A DNA stretch of 39,945 bases. Source: Nitrospirae bacterium MYbin3. Its GTDB lineage: Bacteria > Nitrospirota > Thermodesulfovibrionia > Thermodesulfovibrionales > Dissulfurispiraceae. Shown one piece after another: positions 22,717 through 34,783 of the stretch; within the stretch, counting starts at the first letter, position 1, and each line of letters begins with the position of its first letter. The translations under genes and the position numbers were made by a program. The stretch covers positions 1 to 39,945 of the forward strand of contig PEAD01000027.1 of assembly GCA_002753335.1 (NCBI GenBank), read 5' to 3'. The notes beneath the pieces are model-generated. The model ran no database searches and had not been told where the DNA came from. It saw nothing but the letters and a program-made list of their open reading frames with translations.

Positions 22717-23927
22717 AATTCGTAGTTCTTTTAGGCGACGGAATGGCCGATGTTCCGATCGAAGAACTTGGCGGGCTTACGCCACTGCAAAAAGCATCAA
22801 CACCCAATATGGACAAGCTCGCGCAGGAAGGAATTATAGGCATGGCCCGAACAGTGCCGAAGGGCTTTCCTCCGGGGTCGGATGTGGCCAACCTGAGCAT
22901 ACTCGGATACAATCCTGCGGACTGCTACACAGGCAGAGCGCCTCTTGAGGCCGCAAGCATAGGGGTTGAGCTTGAAGAAGGCGACATCGCTTACCGCTGC
23001 AATCTTGTAACCTTGAAAAATGACGACAGCAAAGTTTCGATGGATGATTACAGCAGTGGCCATATTACAACACCCGAAGCAACAGAACTTATACTTGCGC
23101 TGAAAACAGAACTCGAATCCGAAAACATAAAATTTTATCCGGGCGTGAGCTATAGGCATTTGATGGTCTGGAAAGGCGGAGCGGATGATGTTGAATGCAC
23201 GCCGCCCCACGATATAATCGGCCAGGGAGTTGATAAACACCTGCCCTCAGGCAATAAAGCCGCGTTCTTGATAGACCTTATGAGACGTTCAGAAAAAATC
23301 TTAGCGAATCATCCGGTCAACAAAGAGAGAATAAAAAACAGCAAGAAACCGGCAACCAGCATATGGCTCTGGGGGCAGGGCAGAAAGCCGCAGCTGTCAA
23401 CTTACAAAGAGAAATACGGGCTTAAAGGAGCGCTCATATCTGCCGTGGATTTAACAAAGGGCCTCGGCATTTATGCGGGTTTTGAGATACCCGAGGTTCC
23501 GGGGGTCACAGGCTGGCTCGACACGAACTATTCAGGCAAGGCCGATTATGCGCTCAATACGCTTAAAAAAAATGATTTTGTTTACATACATGTCGAATCG
23601 CCGGACGAGGCAGGACATTCGGGCGATTACAAAAATAAGCTTCAGGCGATAGAGGATTTCGACCGCCTTGTGGTTGGCCCGGTTATGAAAGGTCTTGAAG
23701 AAAGATTCGGAGAGTACAGGATACTCTTGATGCCTGACCATGCAACCCCGATAAAAATCAGAACACATACGGCCGAACCTGTGCCATTTGTTGTTTATGA
23801 CAGCCGCAAAAAACAGAACAATGAAGGGGTTTCATACAGCGAAGCTATTGCAGAAAGAAAAGACATAATGGTTGTTGAGGCCGGATACAGGCTGATGGAT
23901 TATTTAATCAAGGAGGTTTTGATTTAA
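22713..23927 (+). CDS. apgM: Cofactor-independent phosphoglycerate mutase, archaeal type
   Basis: 404 aa of the ApgM branch of the alkaline-phosphatase superfamily, which interconverts 3- and 2-phosphoglycerate. Metal-site motifs visible are L-G-D-G-M-A-D at the N-terminus, [11 protein letters not shown] with the catalytic serine, [10 protein letters not shown] and M-P-D-H-A-T-P. The start is TTG overlapping the thrC stop (TTGA). Some family members were annotated as homoserine kinases because of such operon positions; no separate homoserine kinase (thrB) is seen here, so a kinase-like role in making O-phosphohomoserine is a live alternative. Confidence 0.88.
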   Translation: MKFVVLLGDGMADVPIEELGGLTPLQKASTPNMDKLAQEGIIGMARTVPKGFPPGSDVANLSILGYNPADCYTGRAPLEAASIGVELEEGDIAYRCNLVTLKNDDSKVSMDDYSSGHITTPEATELILALKTELESENIKFYPGVSYRHLMVWKGGADDVECTPPHDIIGQGVDKHLPSGNKAAFLIDLMRRSEKILANHPVNKERIKNSKKPATSIWLWGQGRKPQLSTYKEKYGLKGALISAVDLTKGLGIYAGFEIPEVPGVTGWLDTNYSGKADYALNTLKKNDFVYIHVESPDEAGHSGDYKNKLQAIEDFDRLVVGPVMKGLEERFGEYRILLMPDHATPIKIRTHTAEPVPFVVYDSRKKQNNEGVSYSEAIAERKDIMVVEAGYRLMDYLIKEVLI

Positions 23928-25153
23928 TGCTGATAGTACAAAAATACGGCGGCACCTCGGTCGCCAATGTTGAAAGAATAAAGGCAGTTGCCCAACGCGT
24001 CGCAGATACCGCAAAGCAAGGCCACAGCGTAGCGGTTGTGGTTTCGGCTATGTCAGGTGAAACTGACAAAATGATAGCGCTCGCGAATCAGGTATCGTCA
24101 AATCCGAGTGAGAGGGAGATGGATTTGCTTCTGTCATCCGGAGAGCGCGTTACGAGCGCGTTGACCGCAATGGCTATAGAGGCGCTCGGACACAAGGCGA
24201 TGGCGCTGACCGGCAGACAGATGGGCATCATCACCGACACGGTTCACACAAAGGCAAAGATAGAAAAGATACATGCTGACAGGGCTCAGAAGGCTTTGGA
24301 GGATGGCTTTGTTCTTGTGGTTGCGGGATTTCAGGGGATAACCGGTGATGACAATGTTACCACGCTCGGCAGAGGCGGTTCAGATCTATCTGCAGTCGCT
24401 ATCGCGGCAGCGCTAAAAGCGGACCTCTGCGAAATATATACCGATGTTGACGGTGTTTATACTACAGACCCCAATATCGTCCCAGAAGCAAGAAAGCTCG
24501 ACAAAATTTCTTACGAAGAAATGCTTGAGCTGGCAAGCTTGGGCGCAAAGGTTCTCCAGACAAGATCTGTAGAGTTTGCGATGAAGTACAATGTGCCTGT
24601 CGTGGTCAAATCGAGCTTTAACAATAATCCCGGAACACTGGTCACAACGGAGGAGAAGGAAATGGAAGAAGTCGTAGTATCAGGCGTAGCTTATGATAAA
24701 AATCAGGCAAAGATAACGGTCATGGGGCTTCCCGATCGGCCCGGCCTTGCGGCAGGTCTGTTCAAGGCGATTGCGGATGCAAGCATAATCGTGGACATGA
24801 TTGTTCAAAACATCAGCAGTGACGGCAATTCTGCCGATATTTCGTTTACTGTTCCAAAAACCGACAGTAAAAAGGCTTTTCAGCTTGCCGAAAGCATAAC
24901 GAAGGAGCTTGGAGCAGAGAGGGTTGCCACAAGAGAAGATATAGCCAAAATATCTATTGTGGGCGTTGGCATGAGAACGCACTCGGGCGTTGCTGCGCAG
25001 ATGTTTGAGGCTATGTCCAAACACGGTATCAACATAATGATGATAAGCACATCCGAGATAAAAGTCTCCTGCATCATTGATGCAAAATTCACGGAACTTG
25101 CGGTGCGTGTTCTGCACGATACATTCGGGCTTGCGCAGGGAGCAAAACCGTAA
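23927..25153 (+). CDS. lysC: Aspartate kinase
   Basis: 408 aa; phosphorylates aspartate in the first step to lysine, threonine, methionine and isoleucine. The kinase domain starts K-Y-G-G-T-S-V-A and has G-R-G-G-S-D-L-S-A and [11 protein letters not shown]. Two C-terminal ACT domains (about 265-400, with [10 protein letters not shown] and a second I-S-I-V-G-V-G-M) mark the feedback-regulated monofunctional class. The ATG overlaps the apgM stop by one base. The gene sits between threonine and isoleucine genes, matching its pathway role. Confidence 0.96.
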   Translation: MLIVQKYGGTSVANVERIKAVAQRVADTAKQGHSVAVVVSAMSGETDKMIALANQVSSNPSEREMDLLLSSGERVTSALTAMAIEALGHKAMALTGRQMGIITDTVHTKAKIEKIHADRAQKALEDGFVLVVAGFQGITGDDNVTTLGRGGSDLSAVAIAAALKADLCEIYTDVDGVYTTDPNIVPEARKLDKISYEEMLELASLGAKVLQTRSVEFAMKYNVPVVVKSSFNNNPGTLVTTEEKEMEEVVVSGVAYDKNQAKITVMGLPDRPGLAAGLFKAIADASIIVDMIVQNISSDGNSADISFTVPKTDSKKAFQLAESITKELGAERVATREDIAKISIVGVGMRTHSGVAAQMFEAMSKHGINIMMISTSEIKVSCIIDAKFTELAVRVLHDTFGLAQGAKP

Positions 25154-26722
25154 GTGAGAAATATAGAGATATACGACACAACCCTGAGGGATGGCGCTCA
25201 GGCCGAGGATGTAGCTTTTTCGGTTGAGGACAAACTTCGCATTACAGAAAAGCTCGATGATTTAGGTGTTCATTACATAGAAGGCGGATGGCCGGGATCG
25301 AACCCGAAAGATGTCGAATATTTCAAAAGAGCAAAAAAACTGAAGTTAAAAAATGCGCTTGTGGTTGCATTCGGAAGCACACACAGGCCAAAGATCAAGG
25401 TTGAAAACGATCCGAACATGAAAGCACTGGTTGAGTCTCAAGCCACAATCATCACGATATTCGGCAAGACATGGGATTTTCATGTTAAAGAAGCTTTGAA
25501 AATCACACGTGAAGCAAATCTTGTCATAATACACAATTCTATTGCGTATCTGAAAAAACATTCTGAAAAGGTTTTTTTCGATGCAGAGCATTTTTTTGAT
25601 GGCTACAAAGGCAATCCGGGATTTGCGATTAAATGTCTGCTTGCGGCGCAGAAAGCTGGCGCAGACAGGCTTGTGCTTTGCGACACTAACGGAGGCACCC
25701 TGCCGGACGACCTCAGGAAAATAGTTCACGAAGTTCTGAAAAAGGTGAAAACCCCTATCGGTATTCATGCGCACAATGATTCTGATTGCGCTGTCGCTAA
25801 TTCTTTATCTGCTGTCGAGCTAGGTGCTGTGCAGGTACAAGGTACCATTAATGGCCTCGGTGAGAGATGCGGAAACGCTAATCTGTGCTCTGTAATTCCA
25901 AATCTTCAGACCAAAAGCGGATTCAAATGCATCTCTACCGAAAACCTGAAAAAACTAAGAGATGCCTCACGCTTCGTTAATGAGATAGCCAACATGAGTC
26001 ATTTCAAAAGGCAGCCTTTTGTGGGCGACAGTGCCTTTGCGCATAAAGGTGGCATCCATGTCAGCGCGATAAGAAAGCATCCCGAAACTTATGAGCATAT
26101 GCGGCCTGAGCTTGTTGGCAATTCGCAGCGGGTTTTAATATCGGACATGGCAGGCAGAAGCAATATCCTTAGAAAGGCCGAGGAGTTCAAGATACGACTC
26201 GATGCCGACTCTCCGGAAGTGCAGGGAATACTCGACAGGATGAAAGGCCTTGAGCACCAAGGCTTTCAGTTCGAAGGCGCCGAAGCCTCTTTTGAACTGC
26301 TTTTGAAAAAAGCGCTCGGCCTGCATAGGAGATTTTTTGATTTGATAGGGTTCAGAGTAATAGATGAAAAGCGGCATGAAAACGAAGAGCCTATCAGCGA
26401 AGCGACCATTATGCTGAGAGTGGGTAAAAACATAGAACATACTGCAGCAACAGGAAACGGGCCGGTCAACGCACTCGACAACGCAATAAGAAAAGCGCTC
26501 GAAAAATTTTATCCCGAGTTGAAGTCTGTAAGATTATTGGACTACAAGGTCCGCGTGCTAACTACAGGCAAGGGTACCTCTGCAAAAGTCCGCGTCCTGA
26601 TAGAATCTGGCGATGAGCTCCACAAATGGGGAACCGTCGGGGTTTCTGAAAACATCATCGAGGCCTCATGGCAGGCGCTTGTTGACAGCATCGAATACAA
26701 ACTGCTCAAAGAAAAAGAGTAG
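25154..26722 (+). CDS. cimA: (R)-citramalate synthase
   Basis: 522 aa; condenses pyruvate and acetyl-CoA to citramalate, the threonine-independent route to 2-oxobutyrate and isoleucine. The HMGL-like barrel opens with [10 protein letters not shown] and has the metal motif H-A-H-N-D and G-N-A-N-L-C-S-V. The C-terminal LeuA-type regulatory domain (about 400-515) is present. The D-G-A-Q and E-G-G-W-P-G-S-N-P motifs fit the long CimA type rather than isopropylmalate synthase. GTG start directly follows the lysC stop. Last gene of the operon. Confidence 0.93.
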   Translation: MRNIEIYDTTLRDGAQAEDVAFSVEDKLRITEKLDDLGVHYIEGGWPGSNPKDVEYFKRAKKLKLKNALVVAFGSTHRPKIKVENDPNMKALVESQATIITIFGKTWDFHVKEALKITREANLVIIHNSIAYLKKHSEKVFFDAEHFFDGYKGNPGFAIKCLLAAQKAGADRLVLCDTNGGTLPDDLRKIVHEVLKKVKTPIGIHAHNDSDCAVANSLSAVELGAVQVQGTINGLGERCGNANLCSVIPNLQTKSGFKCISTENLKKLRDASRFVNEIANMSHFKRQPFVGDSAFAHKGGIHVSAIRKHPETYEHMRPELVGNSQRVLISDMAGRSNILRKAEEFKIRLDADSPEVQGILDRMKGLEHQGFQFEGAEASFELLLKKALGLHRRFFDLIGFRVIDEKRHENEEPISEATIMLRVGKNIEHTAATGNGPVNALDNAIRKALEKFYPELKSVRLLDYKVRVLTTGKGTSAKVRVLIESGDELHKWGTVGVSENIIEASWQALVDSIEYKLLKEKE

Positions 26723-26764
26723 AAAATCCCCTTACTATTTGGCGTATTGATATATAAAATTTTA

Positions 26765-26862
26765 TGGCGGGAGCGTATGGGAATCGAACCCATCCTGCCG
26801 GTTTGTGGCCGGCAACACCGGATTTGAAGTCCGGGAGGGACACCAGAACCCTATGCGCTCCC
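26765..26862 (-). tRNA. selC: Selenocysteine tRNA (anticodon TCA)
   Basis: Minus-strand reading gives the hallmarks of tRNA-Sec: about 98 bases with an encoded CCA, acceptor GGGAGCG/CGCTCCC plus an eighth position (C-A as I fold it), anticodon stem CCGGA/TCCGG around loop CTTCAAA (anticodon TCA), a long variable arm TGCCGG/CCGGCA, and T arm ATGGG-TTCGATT-CCCAT. The CTTCAAA loop matches E. coli selC. It supports true selenocysteine use in this organism. selA, selB and selD are not in the window. Confidence 0.95.
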
Positions 26863-26870
26863 AAACATAC

Positions 26871-26900
26871 ATAATACTCGTTTTCCAGAGTTCTAGGCAA
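26871..26900 (-). promoter_or_regulatory. Candidate selC promoter
   Basis: Minus strand: TTGCCT (26900-26895), 18-base spacer, TATTAT (26876-26871). The expected start falls within a few bases of the tRNA 5' end. The remaining stretch to 27102 shows no further recognisable feature. Confidence 0.4.
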
Positions 26901-27102
26901 CTGTCATAATTACCCAGAGTGACAAAATCGTGATCCAATTTCGTACTATGATACTCCTCAAATGCTTTTACTGTATGCCTTAACCCGAAAAATGCGGTTA
27001 GATTGTTTTCGATCAGCCGTATTGAAATAGGCAGAAAATATTGAAGATATGCTCTAAACCTGATAGCATATACGAAATGCTTTGGAGCAAAACACATAAA
27101 AA

Positions 27103-28542
27103 ATGAATGAACTGATTTCGGTTTTTTTTGAGCTGGATCGTTGGGTTTACGGATTAAAGGGCGCGCTACTAGGTGCCCTAGGCGCGTTTGTGGTTATTTT
27201 GTTGATATATCTTGTAGCCGAATTAGGGCGGCACAAAATCCGTTGGCAAAAAATATTAAGCCGCCTCGATACCGCAGAAATGCTTCAACAAGGAAACATG
27301 TCGGATGACGCCCTGCAGATCTACGCAGACCTTCTTAGAATGAGCGCAGTAAAAGAAAGACCCGAAATATATTCTCGTGTGAAAACAGGTGAGGGGAACT
27401 GCTATTTAAGTATTTCTCAGCATAGAAACAAGTCCGAAAATATTATCAAAGCAATAGAAGCATACACGTCAGCCTGCAAGTATGCTTCTCCGGATAAACA
27501 CCCCGATAGTTTTGGAATGCTTTATTACAATATTGCAAAAGCATACATGTTTCTGTCCGAGTTTCATGACAAAGGAGAATGCATTTCTAAAGCTATCCGG
27601 GCGTTAAGAGAAACCTTGCGTGTATATAAAATCGCCACACATCCAGCAAATTATGGCATTACACAGATGAAGTTGAGTGATGCGCACTCGGTTCTTGCCG
27701 AAATATATGAGTCTGAGGACCATCTTGTAAAGGCGATAGAAGCACTCGAGGAAGCATTAAGAATTTATGACCTTGAAACCTACCCTGCTGAGCATGCCGA
27801 TATTCATTTCAAAGCAGGACATCTGCATCTGGTACTCGCCGGTTTCTCAAAAAAACATGAAAACCTTACAAAGGCCATAAACAACTACAAAACAGCTATT
27901 ACGCTATTTACACCCGAAAAATATCCGGCCGCATTCGGCAAGGCAATGCTAGATTCGGGAACCGCCTACCGTTTGCTTTCCGAAATAGACGACAAAGATA
28001 CAAACCTCAAGCTTGCAGTAGCAGTTTTAAATGAGTCTCTTGCTGTGTATTCTATCGACAAATTCCCAATGGAGTTCGCTATTGCGCATAAAAAACTTGC
28101 GGAAGCCTATCTGGCAGGATTCAGCGGAAACAAAGATTATCTGGAAAAAGCGATATTGTCGTTCAAAGAATCTCTTAGAGCACACACTGCCGAATCATCT
28201 CCGGAAGAATATGCGTCTTTAAAACAGGGGATGGGAAAAGTTTACAGACTGCTTTCGGAACTTGACCACAAAGAAGAGTTTATTTATGAGGCAGTTACAG
28301 CTAACCTTGAGGCGTTGCGCTTTAAAAGCCCTGAAAAAGATCCCTTGGATTATGCGCTGATCCAGAACGAACTCGGAGACCTTTATGTGAGAACCGCAAA
28401 GATAAAAGAATGGGACAAAAACATGAAGTTGGCAGAGTCAGCCTACAATGAAGCCTTGAAGATATACCACAGTGATAAATTTCCTGCTGAACATGCCGCG
28501 CTTACCGAGGCGGTCGAAAAAATAAGAAGAGTCTATTCATAA
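27103..28542 (+). CDS. Membrane-anchored TPR-like helical repeat protein
   Basis: 479 aa. One N-terminal transmembrane helix (about 17-42) is followed by roughly eight tandem repeats of about 47 residues, from about residue 85 to the end. The repeat unit reads roughly: small-x3-L-x-A-Y-x2-L-[SA]-E-x7-L-x-K-A-I-x2-[YL]-x-E-[AS]-L-x2-Y-x4-[FY]-P-x-[EA]-[FYH]-A. This is a TPR variant lengthened by a Pro-ended linker. Such arrays bind protein partners. Function unknown; it is convergent with an M48 protease gene only five bases away. No close ribosome site precedes the ATG. Confidence 0.8.
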   Translation: MNELISVFFELDRWVYGLKGALLGALGAFVVILLIYLVAELGRHKIRWQKILSRLDTAEMLQQGNMSDDALQIYADLLRMSAVKERPEIYSRVKTGEGNCYLSISQHRNKSENIIKAIEAYTSACKYASPDKHPDSFGMLYYNIAKAYMFLSEFHDKGECISKAIRALRETLRVYKIATHPANYGITQMKLSDAHSVLAEIYESEDHLVKAIEALEEALRIYDLETYPAEHADIHFKAGHLHLVLAGFSKKHENLTKAINNYKTAITLFTPEKYPAAFGKAMLDSGTAYRLLSEIDDKDTNLKLAVAVLNESLAVYSIDKFPMEFAIAHKKLAEAYLAGFSGNKDYLEKAILSFKESLRAHTAESSPEEYASLKQGMGKVYRLLSELDHKEEFIYEAVTANLEALRFKSPEKDPLDYALIQNELGDLYVRTAKIKEWDKNMKLAESAYNEALKIYHSDKFPAEHAALTEAVEKIRRVYS

Positions 28543-28547
28543 TTTTT

Positions 28548-30005
28548 TTACCTGCGTATGCGCGGTGCTTCCATCAAAAACCGGAGGGCAGAAATTCTAG
28601 CAGCAGCATGCCTGCCCAATTCGTTGTCTGGAGCCACTTTTAACTGCATGGAATATTCGTTGTAAGCTGCATTTATATTGTTTGTGTTCTCATAACAAAT
28701 ACCGAGTGAGCCATGCACCTCAGGATGTTTTGGTTGGGCTTGTGCCGAAGCGCGCAGGTGAGGGATGGCCTCTCTGTACATGCGCATTTTGTAGTAGCTC
28801 ATTCCGAGAAAATGATGCGCCGATATATCCTGAGGAAAAAATGCTATGCTGTTTTTTAGATGTCTTATGCTTTCTTGGTAATCCCCCCTGAAATACCCTA
28901 CCGTGCCTTTGCCCCTCAATGCCGGTTCGTATTTGTCATCTATTTTCAGGGCCGTATCAAAATGTTTTTCTGCCTCAACATGCTCCTTCTTTTTGAGAAA
29001 GATAAAACCTTTAAGTGTATAAAACGGTGCCTGATTAGATTCCAGAGCGATAGCCTTTGAAAGCTGACTATCAGCTTCATCGAGTTTATTCTTTTGTAGA
29101 GCGCGAACAGCCGGATCGTAATGATCAATATAAATTTTATTTATCCGCCTGATATTTGCAATGTTGTTCTGGTATGTTTCTCTGCTGGTCCTGTCCTGCC
29201 GTATACTGTATCTGTCTGCGTCGGCCGTCATGCTCTGTATCTCATCTATCCTTACGGACATTCTAGGATGAGTGGCAAGCAGCTCATCAAAAACGCTTTT
29301 CTCATGCGGCTCTTTGCCTAAAGAGCGAGCGAAGTCGTCCGCAATTTTTTCGAGGGTCTGATGGGCGCTTACCGCATGCTTGGGGTTATAGCCGAGCCTA
29401 GACATATATTCGATTCCTAGCCTGTCAGCCTCCAGTTCATGTTCTCTGCTGTACTTAAGCATAAGAAGCTGGCCGCCTATAGCGCCAACGTTCAACGCAA
29501 GATCAGAATACGCCCTGCCGCCCATAGCAACCCCAAGCCCAGAAAGCCCAACCTGCATCAGCATTCCTGAGGTCATCTGTCGTGCAGAATGTTTAGCCGA
29601 AACATGGCCCATCTCATGTCCGAGCACAAAAGCGAACTGTGCATCGTTTTCAAAGACAGAAAGCAGCCCTCTTGTTATGACCACATGCCCCGGAATAGCC
29701 CAAGCATTTGGAACAGAACTGTTCTGCACCGTAAATTCCACAGGCAGGTTTGGCCTGTGAGAAGCTTCATGTATTTTAAGCACAATACCTTTAAGGTAGC
29801 CCTTCAACTGTTCGTCTCGGTACTCGCCGCCGCCGCCCATGTCCCCCCACATTGCGTTTGGATACACGTCCGATCCCATTTTTAGTTCATCTTTTTCGGA
29901 AACGAGCATTAACTCTTTCTGGCCGGTAACAGGGTTTACGGCGCAGGCTGCAAGGAAAAGACAGATAATAAAAAACAGCAATGAATTTATAACCTTTTCA
30001 GCCAT
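28548..30005 (-). CDS. M48-family metalloprotease with C-terminal TPR repeats (BepA-like lipoprotein)
   Basis: 485 aa from ATG 30005, which has a GAGAGGTG ribosome site; a TTG six codons upstream is less likely. A lipobox-like L-A-A-C near residue 20 suggests a periplasmic lipoprotein. The zinc site is G-H-E-M-G-H with a downstream H-E-L-E-A-D, followed by D-x-L-L-A-T-H-P. TPR repeats occupy about residues 310-470. Architecture and length match BepA/YfgC, which degrades misfolded outer-membrane proteins and assists assembly, supporting a diderm envelope. Confidence 0.92.
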   Translation of the reverse strand: MAEKVINSLLFFIICLFLAACAVNPVTGQKELMLVSEKDELKMGSDVYPNAMWGDMGGGGEYRDEQLKGYLKGIVLKIHEASHRPNLPVEFTVQNSSVPNAWAIPGHVVITRGLLSVFENDAQFAFVLGHEMGHVSAKHSARQMTSGMLMQVGLSGLGVAMGGRAYSDLALNVGAIGGQLLMLKYSREHELEADRLGIEYMSRLGYNPKHAVSAHQTLEKIADDFARSLGKEPHEKSVFDELLATHPRMSVRIDEIQSMTADADRYSIRQDRTSRETYQNNIANIRRINKIYIDHYDPAVRALQKNKLDEADSQLSKAIALESNQAPFYTLKGFIFLKKKEHVEAEKHFDTALKIDDKYEPALRGKGTVGYFRGDYQESIRHLKNSIAFFPQDISAHHFLGMSYYKMRMYREAIPHLRASAQAQPKHPEVHGSLGICYENTNNINAAYNEYSMQLKVAPDNELGRHAAARISALRFLMEAPRIRR

Positions 30006-30084
30006 GATGCAGACACCTCTCAAACCAAGGATTCATGCGCTTTTATATTATATACTACAGCATTTAACAGAGCAATTATTTTTA

Positions 30085-30114
30085 TTGACAAAAAAATAAA
30101 AATTGCTGTAGAAT
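30085..30114 (+). promoter_or_regulatory. Sigma-70 promoter of speD
   Basis: A consensus TTGACA (30085-30090), 18-base spacer and TAGAAT (30109-30114). Transcription would start near 30121, giving a leader of about 49 bases that ends in a strong AAGGAGGG ribosome site. Confidence 0.7.
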
Positions 30115-30169
30115 TTCTGTTTAAGAAGACGGGGAATCTTCGATTCTGGTACTGAAGGAGGGTAGAGAA

Positions 30170-30574
30170 TTGTATGCTTTAGGTACTCATCTTTTAATAG
30201 AGTTAAAGGACTGCAATCCGGAAATTCTCAAAAATTTAAGCATGGTGAAAGAAGTGTTGGTTTCTGCAGCAAAGGAAGCCAAAGCAACTATAGTAGATGT
30301 ATCCTTCCACGAATTCAATCCATTTGGAATCAGCGGCATGGTGGTAATAGCTGAATCTCATCTGTCAATTCACACGTGGCCCGAATACGCTTATGCCGCC
30401 ATAGATATATTTACATGCGGAGATATTATTAAGCCCGAAACCGCTGCTCAATATCTTATTGAGCGGTTTGAAAGCAGAAACCCATCTATAGTCGAAGTTA
30501 AGCGTGGTATAATTTCGTGCGCTAACGAAAGACTGCCGCATAAAATATGTGAACCTGAACTTCAGATGGTTTAG
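30170..30574 (+). CDS. speD: S-adenosylmethionine decarboxylase proenzyme
   Basis: 134-aa short-form (bacterial/archaeal class 1b) SAM decarboxylase supplying aminopropyl groups for spermidine. The self-cleavage site is E62-S63 in A-E-S-H-L-S-I-H-T-W-P-E; S63 becomes the pyruvoyl cofactor. F-T-C-G-D holds the conserved catalytic Cys. The start is TTG, placed by the AAGGAGGG site and the conserved G-x-H-L-L-I-E-L opening. speE is not nearby. Single-gene unit with its own promoter and a bidirectional terminator. Confidence 0.96.
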   Translation: MYALGTHLLIELKDCNPEILKNLSMVKEVLVSAAKEAKATIVDVSFHEFNPFGISGMVVIAESHLSIHTWPEYAYAAIDIFTCGDIIKPETAAQYLIERFESRNPSIVEVKRGIISCANERLPHKICEPELQMV

Positions 30575-30584
30575 CAGATAAAAC

Positions 30585-30622
30585 AAAAAAGGGGACAGCT
30601 ATTTTAGCTGTCCCCTTTTTTT
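30585..30622. terminator. Bidirectional terminator between speD and pgk
   Basis: GGGGACAGCT (30591-30600) pairs with AGCTGTCCCC (30606-30615) around an ATTTT loop, flanked by an A run on the left and a T run on the right, so it serves as an intrinsic terminator for both convergent genes. Confidence 0.92.
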
Positions 30623-30634
30623 ATGAAACTTTTG

Positions 30635-31867
30635 CTAGGCTTTTTTGTCTGTAAGTGCCGATATCCCCGGCAAATCCTTGCCTTCCAATAACTGCAACGA
30701 CGCGCCGCCGCCGGTTGATATAAAACTTATAGAATCGCTTACGCCCGCACGGTGTATCGCGTAATCCGTATCTCCTCCACCGACTATGGTCATGGCATAT
30801 GCATCACCGACCGAATTGGCTATAGCGTAAGTCCCCCGCGAATAGGCATCAACTTCAAAAACTCCCATGGGTCCATTCCATATTATGGTCTTGGCATCCT
30901 GAAGAGCCTCGTTGAATAGCTTTACCGATGCAGGACCTATATCAAACGCCTTCCATCCTTTCGGTATCTCCTGATTAGTGACTATCTTTGTGTCGGAACT
31001 TGATTCAAGGCTCTGCCCGATTACGCTGTCAACAGGCAGGTAAAACTTAACATTGTTGTTCCTGAGCTTCTCCATTATCTTTTTTGCGAGGTCAAGCATA
31101 TCAGGCTCAACAAGCGAATCGCCTATCTCGTAGCCCATAGCCTTGATAAATGTGTAAGCCATGCCTCCGCCAACGATGACCTTGTCCACCTTGTTGGCCA
31201 AGTTCTCCAGAACGCCTATCTTCCCCGAAACCTTTGCCCCGCCCAAGATAGCCACAAAGGGCCTCACCGGATTATCCACGACACCCTTCAGGTATTCTAT
31301 TACACTTTTGAGCAGGAAGCCCGCAGCCGAAGGTATGAACTTGGTTATTCCGGCTGTCGAGGCATGCGCTCTGTGCGCAGCCCCAAATGCATCATTTACA
31401 AAAAAATCCGCAAGCTTTGAAAGAGATCTCGAGAAGCCCTCCTCGTTTTTCTCCTCCTCAGGATGGAAACGGAGGTTTTCGAGAAGAAGAACATCGCCTT
31501 CTTTCATCTTTGCAACCATATTCTCAACCTGAGAACCGATGCAGTCGGGCGCGAACATGACCTCTTTATTCAAAAGCCTCTGGAGTCTTTTTGCCACAGG
31601 CGCAAGGCTGTATTTAGGGTCAATCTTACCCTTGGGCCTTCCCAAATGTGACGCAAGTATAACCTTTGCGCCTTCATCAATAGCATAATTTATGGTAGGG
31701 AGACTGGAACGAATCCTTCTGTCATCTGTGATAACAAGATTGTCATCAAGCGGCACATTAAAATCGGCCCTTATAAAAACAGCCTTGCCTTTTATCTGGA
31801 GATCCTCTATCGTGAGCTTGCCGAAGATGTCTTTTATCTCAACGACAATATCATTCTTTTTTGCCAT
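30635..31867 (-). CDS. pgk: Phosphoglycerate kinase
   Basis: 410 aa; interconverts 1,3-bisphosphoglycerate and 3-phosphoglycerate with ATP. R-A-D-F-N-V-P-L, S-H-L-G-R-P-K-G, L-E-N-L-R-F-H, the hinge G-G-A-K-V-S-G-K and the nucleotide site G-G-G-D-T are all intact. The N-terminus carries about 15 residues more than most Pgk before the L-x-I-x-D-L-x-I-K-G-K core, but the ATG has a GGGAG ribosome site, so I keep it. It follows gap by 11 bases in a glycolysis/gluconeogenesis operon. Confidence 0.97.
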   Translation of the reverse strand: MAKKNDIVVEIKDIFGKLTIEDLQIKGKAVFIRADFNVPLDDNLVITDDRRIRSSLPTINYAIDEGAKVILASHLGRPKGKIDPKYSLAPVAKRLQRLLNKEVMFAPDCIGSQVENMVAKMKEGDVLLLENLRFHPEEEKNEEGFSRSLSKLADFFVNDAFGAAHRAHASTAGITKFIPSAAGFLLKSVIEYLKGVVDNPVRPFVAILGGAKVSGKIGVLENLANKVDKVIVGGGMAYTFIKAMGYEIGDSLVEPDMLDLAKKIMEKLRNNNVKFYLPVDSVIGQSLESSSDTKIVTNQEIPKGWKAFDIGPASVKLFNEALQDAKTIIWNGPMGVFEVDAYSRGTYAIANSVGDAYAMTIVGGGDTDYAIHRAGVSDSISFISTGGGASLQLLEGKDLPGISALTDKKA

Positions 31868-31878
31868 GGCATCTCCCT

Positions 31879-34156
<2,278 letters not shown>

Positions 34157-34183
34157 TTTTGTGCTCTGTTAAACCGAGGTTTT

Positions 34184-34192
34184 ATATTAGCA
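34184..34192 (-). promoter_or_regulatory. Candidate extended -10 element for the DUF1015-gap-pgk operon
   Basis: Minus strand TGCTAATAT lies 28 bases before the DUF1015 start, in the 101-base divergent region shared with the thioredoxin-like gene. The hexamer matches the consensus at four of six bases, so support is moderate. Confidence 0.35.
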
Positions 34193-34243
34193 TTAAATAT
34201 CCCGAATTTCAATCGTTTTTCGCGCTTACCGTCCGCTCTTTTA

Positions 34244-34252
34244 TGCTACAAT
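34244..34252 (+). promoter_or_regulatory. Extended -10 element abutting the TlpA-like gene
   Basis: TGCTACAAT (TGnTAnAAT) ends five bases before ATG 34258, so the expected transcription start coincides with the start codon. No ribosome site is present, which fits leaderless translation. Confidence 0.45.
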
Positions 34253-34257
34253 TTAAA

Positions 34258-34770
34258 ATGATACGTCTATTGACCGCCCTTGCTATATTACTGTTCATCT
34301 CCGAGGCCTCTTGCCTTACAACATACGCTTCTGCTGCCGTTGCGCCAGACTTCACGCTGACAAGCCTCGACAACAAAACCGTAAGCCTTAGAGATTTCAG
34401 AGGGAAGGTTGTTGTTCTTAACTTCTGGGCCACCACCTGCGGAATATGCCGCGAAGAAATGCCCTCGTTCAACAAGCTATACCTTGATTATAAAGACCGG
34501 GGCCTTGTAGTCCTCGGTGTTTCGATAGACACTGCAGAAAAGGCCTTAAGATTTTTCTCTGCCAAGAGCGGCATAGCGTTTCCTGTGCTAATGGACAAAG
34601 AACGGGCTGTTTATTCGGACAAATACAAATTATTCGGAATTCCTGTTACTTTGCTTATAGACAAAAAAGGTATAATAATCGAGAGAATTATCGGCGAAAT
34701 AAATTGGAACGAGCCCGAGATGAAACAAAAAATTCTTAGACTACTCGAAGCTAAACAGACTAAACAATAA
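34258..34770 (+). CDS. TlpA/ResA-like periplasmic thiol-disulfide protein
   Basis: 170 aa from ATG 34258 (the frame is open to 34159, but this start gives a clean signal peptide). Thioredoxin fold of the AhpC/TSA-TlpA group: A-P-D-F-T-L, G-K-V-V-V-L-N-F-W-A-T-T-C-G-I-C-R-E-E-M-P, and the cis-Pro region F-G-I-P-V-T-L-L-I-D. The C-G-I-C active site replaces the usual C-P-P-C. Likely a periplasmic reductant for cytochrome c or Fe-S protein maturation. It starts the operon of exported redox proteins that follows 13 bases later. Confidence 0.9.
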   Translation: MIRLLTALAILLFISEASCLTTYASAAVAPDFTLTSLDNKTVSLRDFRGKVVVLNFWATTCGICREEMPSFNKLYLDYKDRGLVVLGVSIDTAEKALRFFSAKSGIAFPVLMDKERAVYSDKYKLFGIPVTLLIDKKGIIIERIIGEINWNEPEMKQKILRLLEAKQTKQ

Positions 34771-34783
34771 TTTGGAGGAAACT

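Noticed and set aside
26762..27097. 111-aa minus-strand open frame covering the tRNA-Sec gene
   Set aside because: It runs through the tRNA, has no recognisable domain and no ribosome site; chance frame.
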